Part shown: in pieces, positions 62,588 to 64,000 of the stretch
How the letters are laid out: each line of letters begins with the position of its first letter
How positions within the stretch are numbered: the stretch's first letter is position 1
Assembly (NCBI RefSeq): GCF_030815975.1
Contig: NZ_JAUSXL010000002.1
Coordinates: 868,001-932,000 of the forward strand
Direction: 5' to 3'
Origin: Variovorax paradoxus
Lineage (GTDB): Bacteria; Pseudomonadota; Gammaproteobacteria; Burkholderiales; Burkholderiaceae_C
DNA: 64,000 nt
Notes under the pieces: model-generated
The model's input: only the letters and a program-made list of their open reading frames with translations
What the model was told of the DNA's origin: nothing
Database searches by the model: none
Made by a program: the position numbers and the translations under genes

Positions 62588-64000
62588 TTACTTCCACTTC
62601 CAGCCGATGCCAGCGTTGATGCCCCATTCCTTGCCCGTGGTCGTCAGACCCGCGCCCCAGGACATCTTGCCGTCGTCGGACAGCGCCTTGAAGTTCAGTG
62701 CCACGGCGCCGTAGCCCTTGTAATTGCCAAGACCCACGCCCACGGTCTTCTCGCCGGGATACAGTGTCGGCAGATACGTTCCCGACATGGCAAAGGCCAT
62801 GGCCGTGCCCGAGTAGGCGATGCGGGCCACGCTGCCGACCTGACTCTGCACCTGGTTCAATTGGCCGAGGTTGACGGCGTCCGTCGGCAGGATGCCCGGC
62901 GCCACATTGCTGATGCGCGTACCGCCCGGTGCCTGGCCATTGCCCAGCGTGACCTGGTTGTAGTTGACTGAGCCATCCGGGTTGGTCGCGTACTGCACGC
63001 TGCCGGCGGCCACCGTGTTGGAGGCCGCGCGCAGTTGCGCCACGTTGGTCGCATCGCTGTCGGCCGTACCGGCAGCCACGCCGGTGATCTGGCGGTACTG
63101 GCCGTGGGCCGCGTCGCCCACCGACACCGCCGCCTGCGTGCTGGTGGTTGCCTGGATGGCTGCCGCCTGCTGCGCCGTCGCACCCACCGGCACGTAACCG
63201 GCCACGCCCGCCACAGTGGAGGCCACCGAACCCGAGCCCAGCGCAACGCCGCCGCTCTGCTGCACCACCGCGCCAAAGCCGATGGCCGTTCCGCGAGAGA
63301 TGTTCTGCGCTTGGCTCAGTGGCGTGCCGCCGGCATCCGCGCCGTCGCCCACGGCCACACCACCACCACCTGCGCGGGCATTGGCACCGATGGCCTGCGA
63401 GCCTGTGGCCAGCGCACCAGTTCCCATGGCGATCGCATTCACACCCGTGGCCTGTGCGCCGAAACCCACCGCCACCGCATTGTCGGCCGTGGCCCGTGCA
63501 CCGTTGCCAGCCGCAAAGGAGTTGGCGCCGCTGGCCACCGACTGCGGTCCGATCGCCACGGCCTCCTGGCCGGTGGCCTGAGCGTCCGCAGCCGTCGAGT
63601 TGGCGTGGAAGTATTTGGCGCCCTTGTCGTTGATGGTGTTGACGGTCGTGCTCAGGTTGCTGACGTTGACATTCGTCGTGCTCAGGCCGGTCGACAGGCT
63701 GCCGATGCCGGTCGAAGTGGACGTCGACAGACTGCTGATACCGCTCGTCGCGGTGCTCAGGCCCGTTGAGGTCGAAGTCGACAAGCTGGCCACGTTGCTG
63801 TCTGTTGTGCTCAGGCCCGTCGACAGGCTGCTGATGCCGGTCGAAGCGGACGTCGACAGACTGCTGATGCTGCTGGTCGCGGTGCTCAGACCGGTGGACG
63901 TCGAGGTCGACAGGCTGGCCACGTTGCTGTCGGTCGTGCTCAAGCTCGTGGACAGACTGCTGATACCACTGGTCGCGGTGCTCAAGCCAGACGAGGTCGA
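62588..64000 (-). CDS. Trimeric autotransporter adhesin, YadA-like (N-terminus outside window)
   Basis: The C-terminal 470 or so residues are visible; the frame is open to the window end. In order: a Ser/Thr-rich coiled stalk of 43-residue repeats; a NDKGAKYFHANSTAADAQAT junction; head-type repeats (AVAIGPQSVASGANSFAAGN, NAVAVGFGAQATGVNAIAMG); neck motifs (YRQITGVAAGTADSDATNVA, ISNVAPGILPTDAVNLGQL); and a YadA membrane anchor ending GKEWGINAGIGWKWK with the aromatic-rich C-terminus needed for outer-membrane insertion. It trimerises in the outer membrane and displays the stalk outside. First visible gene of the DUF2827 operon. Confidence 0.92.
   Translation of the reverse strand, partial: STSSGLSTATSGISSLSTSLSTTDSNVASLSTSTSTGLSTATSSISSLSTSASTGISSLSTGLSTTDSNVASLSTSTSTGLSTATSGISSLSTSTSTGIGSLSTGLSTTNVNVSNLSTTVNTINDKGAKYFHANSTAADAQATGQEAVAIGPQSVASGANSFAAGNGARATADNAVAVGFGAQATGVNAIAMGTGALATGSQAIGANARAGGGGVAVGDGADAGGTPLSQAQNISRGTAIGFGAVVQQSGGVALGSGSVASTVAGVAGYVPVGATAQQAAAIQATTSTQAAVSVGDAAHGQYRQITGVAAGTADSDATNVAQLRAASNTVAAGSVQYATNPDGSVNYNQVTLGNGQAPGGTRISNVAPGILPTDAVNLGQLNQVQSQVGSVARIAYSGTAMAFAMSGTYLPTLYPGEKTVGVGLGNYKGYGAVALNFKALSDDGKMSWGAGLTTTGKEWGINAGIGWKWK
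63655..64000. repeat. 129-bp tandem repeats coding for the adhesin stalk
   Basis: The sequence GGCCACGTTGCTGTC recurs at 63788 and 63917, a period of 129 bases (43 codons). Each unit carries the motifs LSTSTSTGLSTATS, ISSLSTSxSTGI and LSTTDSNVAS. At least two and a half copies lie in the window and the array continues past its end. Confidence 0.85.

Noticed and set aside
63655..64000. Tandem repeats considered as a CRISPR array
   Set aside because: The repeats are in frame, contiguous and code for a Ser/Thr-rich adhesin stalk; there are no unique spacers or cas genes.
1..64000. tRNA, rRNA, riboswitch, transposase or phage genes
   Set aside because: None was recognised by reading; no queuosine-type riboswitch is evident upstream of queC. 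A covariance-model scan would be needed to exclude small RNAs.

Overview
The window looks like a chromosome segment of a GC-rich betaproteobacterium, most likely Burkholderiales/Comamonadaceae and Variovorax-like. This rests on the high GC content, two tandem cyanophycin synthetases, Bug-type (TctC) periplasmic receptors next to LysR regulators, and a catabolic repertoire for sugars and sugar acids. The genus is an inference from gene content. No rRNA, tRNA, phage, transposase, origin or CRISPR array was recognised.

Layout. 1-2.3 kb: the 3' part of an SbmA/BacA-like ABC exporter, convergent with queC. 2.3-10.1 kb: a cyanophycin locus, with an ABC exporter plus a DUF1854 partner divergent from a degenerate synthetase (cphA-prime) and a full-length cphA. 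10.2-11.7 kb: two tandem secreted paralogues and a small conserved protein with a possible Pho box. 11.7-13.6 kb: an SDR oxidoreductase and a divergent LysR regulator. 13.5-26.3 kb: a ten-gene minus-strand operon for aldose uptake and non-phosphorylative oxidation (aldehyde dehydrogenase, ytfQ, chvE-mmsA-mmsB, ytfR-ytfT-yjfF, arabinonate dehydratase, keto-deoxy-arabinonate dehydratase). One sugar transporter is nested inside the other. 26.4-32 kb: its probable LysR regulator (frameshifted), a sugar dehydrogenase, a lactonase, an aldose epimerase and an unknown six-hairpin-like protein. Together these give a pathway aldose -> lactone -> aldonate -> 2-keto-3-deoxy acid -> 2-oxoglutarate semialdehyde -> 2-oxoglutarate.

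32-41.7 kb: mixed single genes (LysR, EamA exporter, GNAT, XRE-cupin regulator, a small membrane protein, an alpha/beta-hydrolase lipoprotein, a Na+/H+ antiporter, a lytic transglycosylase, a cytosolic Cys-rich copper-storage protein, LysR). 41.8-44 kb: a tartrate dehydrogenase and a Bug receptor. 45-59.1 kb: a long plus-strand sugar-acid gene cluster controlled by a divergent LysR (Bug receptor, PdxA-like dehydrogenase, RhmD-like and GarD-like dehydratases, second copies of the keto-deoxy-acid dehydratase and aldehyde dehydrogenase, a b561-type cytochrome, a CUT1-type ABC transporter whose ATPase is frameshifted, a lactonase and a beta-propeller protein).

59.3-64 kb: a small unknown gene, then a minus-strand operon of a trimeric autotransporter adhesin (cut by the window end), two DUF2827 putative glycosyltransferases and a secreted hypothetical protein. 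This adhesin/DUF2827 operon is the best candidate here for an under-described system: a Ser/Thr-rich surface adhesin with its own possible glycosylation genes.

Two genes (a LysR at 27.0 kb and an ABC ATPase at 53.9 kb) are broken by one extra C in a C run. They may be real mutations or homopolymer errors in the assembly.
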